From contig NZ_CP049616.1 in the NCBI RefSeq assembly GCF_011068285.1, forward strand, positions 372,001-436,000: 64,000 bases of DNA. The letters run 5' to 3'. Below are positions 63,615-64,000 of the stretch, in pieces. The notes under the pieces were generated by a model. That model had not been told where the DNA came from and made no database searches. It was given only the letters and a program-made list of their open reading frames with translations. Source of the DNA: Flagellimonas oceani. Lineage in GTDB: Bacteria > Bacteroidota > Bacteroidia > Flavobacteriales > Flavobacteriaceae. Each line of letters starts with the position of its first letter. Positions within the stretch are counted from its first letter, which is position 1. Both the position numbers and the translations under genes were made by a program.

Positions 63615-64000
63615 TGAGAAACCCCCATACAATCAAAGTGCAGCAAGAACTTGCCGTTCGGGTACAAGGCTCCGATAGGGAAGCGTTCAATGCATTGTTT
63701 TCCATGTTATGGGAGCCCATGTACACCTATGCCTCTTCCATGATTATGAACGATTCCATCGCCAAAGATTTGGTGCAGGAAATATGGATAGATTATTGGC
63801 AGCGCAGGGAAAGCGTTGAGGTGGAAAACATCAAATCCTATTTGTACAAGGCTATTCGCTACAAATGTTATAATTCGCTAAGGGATACCAAGTTCAATAA
63901 AACTCAGATTGAGGCGGCAGAATCCATTTATGTGGCTTCCGAGATAGAACAGGAAGAAGATGTGCTGGAGCTTTCCAAGCGTATAGACATCAGCATGGCG
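63615..64000 (+). CDS. ECF RNA polymerase sigma-70 factor, N-terminal part (3' end outside window)
   Basis: The open frame begins at ATG 63615 (MRNPHTIKVQQEL) and runs off the window after 128 codons. Sigma region 2 is visible (FNALFSMLWEPMYTYASSM, then AKDLVQEIWIDYWQRR). The spacing and residues match the short FecI-like sigma factors that Bacteroidota pair with anti-sigma FecR and a TonB/SusC receptor. The partner genes would lie beyond the window. Confidence 0.88.

Overview
The window comes from a member of the Bacteroidota, most likely a marine Flavobacteriaceae of the Muricauda/Allomuricauda type. The genus is inference; the family rests on several things visible here. There are type IX secretion (T9SS) components and a type B sorted substrate, a MerR-crtI-crtB-crtZ carotenoid operon, the gene order rpmB-rpmG-DUF4295-ftsY, a CarboxypepD_reg-type TonB receptor, and many promoters with the Bacteroidota -7 element TAnnTTTG. 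No rRNA, CRISPR array, insertion sequence or phage was seen. The single tRNA is tRNA-Leu(GAG).

Bases 1-11841 are a surface and gliding locus. They hold the 3' end of a PorP/SprF gene, a TPR/PD40/OmpA outer-membrane protein, a very large secreted repeat protein (2687-8813), a 682-residue protein with a type B T9SS sorting domain, and a second, complete PorP/SprF paralogue. The repeat gene contains 19 nearly identical modules in two alternating unit types (282 and 273 bp). Its reading frame is broken at 13 sites, all of them deletions, 10 of them in or beside GGACC. Restoring the 38 missing bases gives exactly 2055 codons. This gene is the most remarkable object in the window, whether the breaks are sequencing artefacts or real.

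Bases 11.9-25 kb are mostly housekeeping: idi-queD-manA, a DUF4369 lipoprotein with a DUF819 permease, an S1/P1 nuclease, an AraC regulator, a MOSC protein, an ECF sigma factor with a membrane partner, DoxX and htpG. Bases 25.2-36.3 kb hold a TetR-like gene with a UbiB/AarF kinase, an S9 peptidase, a KAS III enzyme, a TonB receptor, a CoA-binding protein, a sodium:solute symporter and recR. Bases 36.4-45.7 kb run on the plus strand: an E2 acyltransferase, a DEDDh exonuclease, a FAH-family enzyme, an Hpt protein, cinA, ribosomal proteins, ftsY, an amidase lipoprotein and rimO.

Bases 45.8-56.6 kb include an ECF sigma/RskA-like anti-sigma pair divergent from a fasciclin protein, a class A beta-lactamase-like hydrolase, a SurA-type chaperone pair, MoxR, aconitase and two tandem membrane-anchored thioredoxin-like proteins, the first without its CxxC. 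Bases 56.6-60.2 kb are the carotenoid operon. It is headed by a MerR regulator that keeps the Wx9EH and HxxG motifs of CarH-type, B12-dependent photoreceptors, so light control of pigment is a testable prediction. The window closes with an AGCS alanine symporter, a 7-TM protein of unknown function, tRNA-Leu and the start of another ECF sigma factor.
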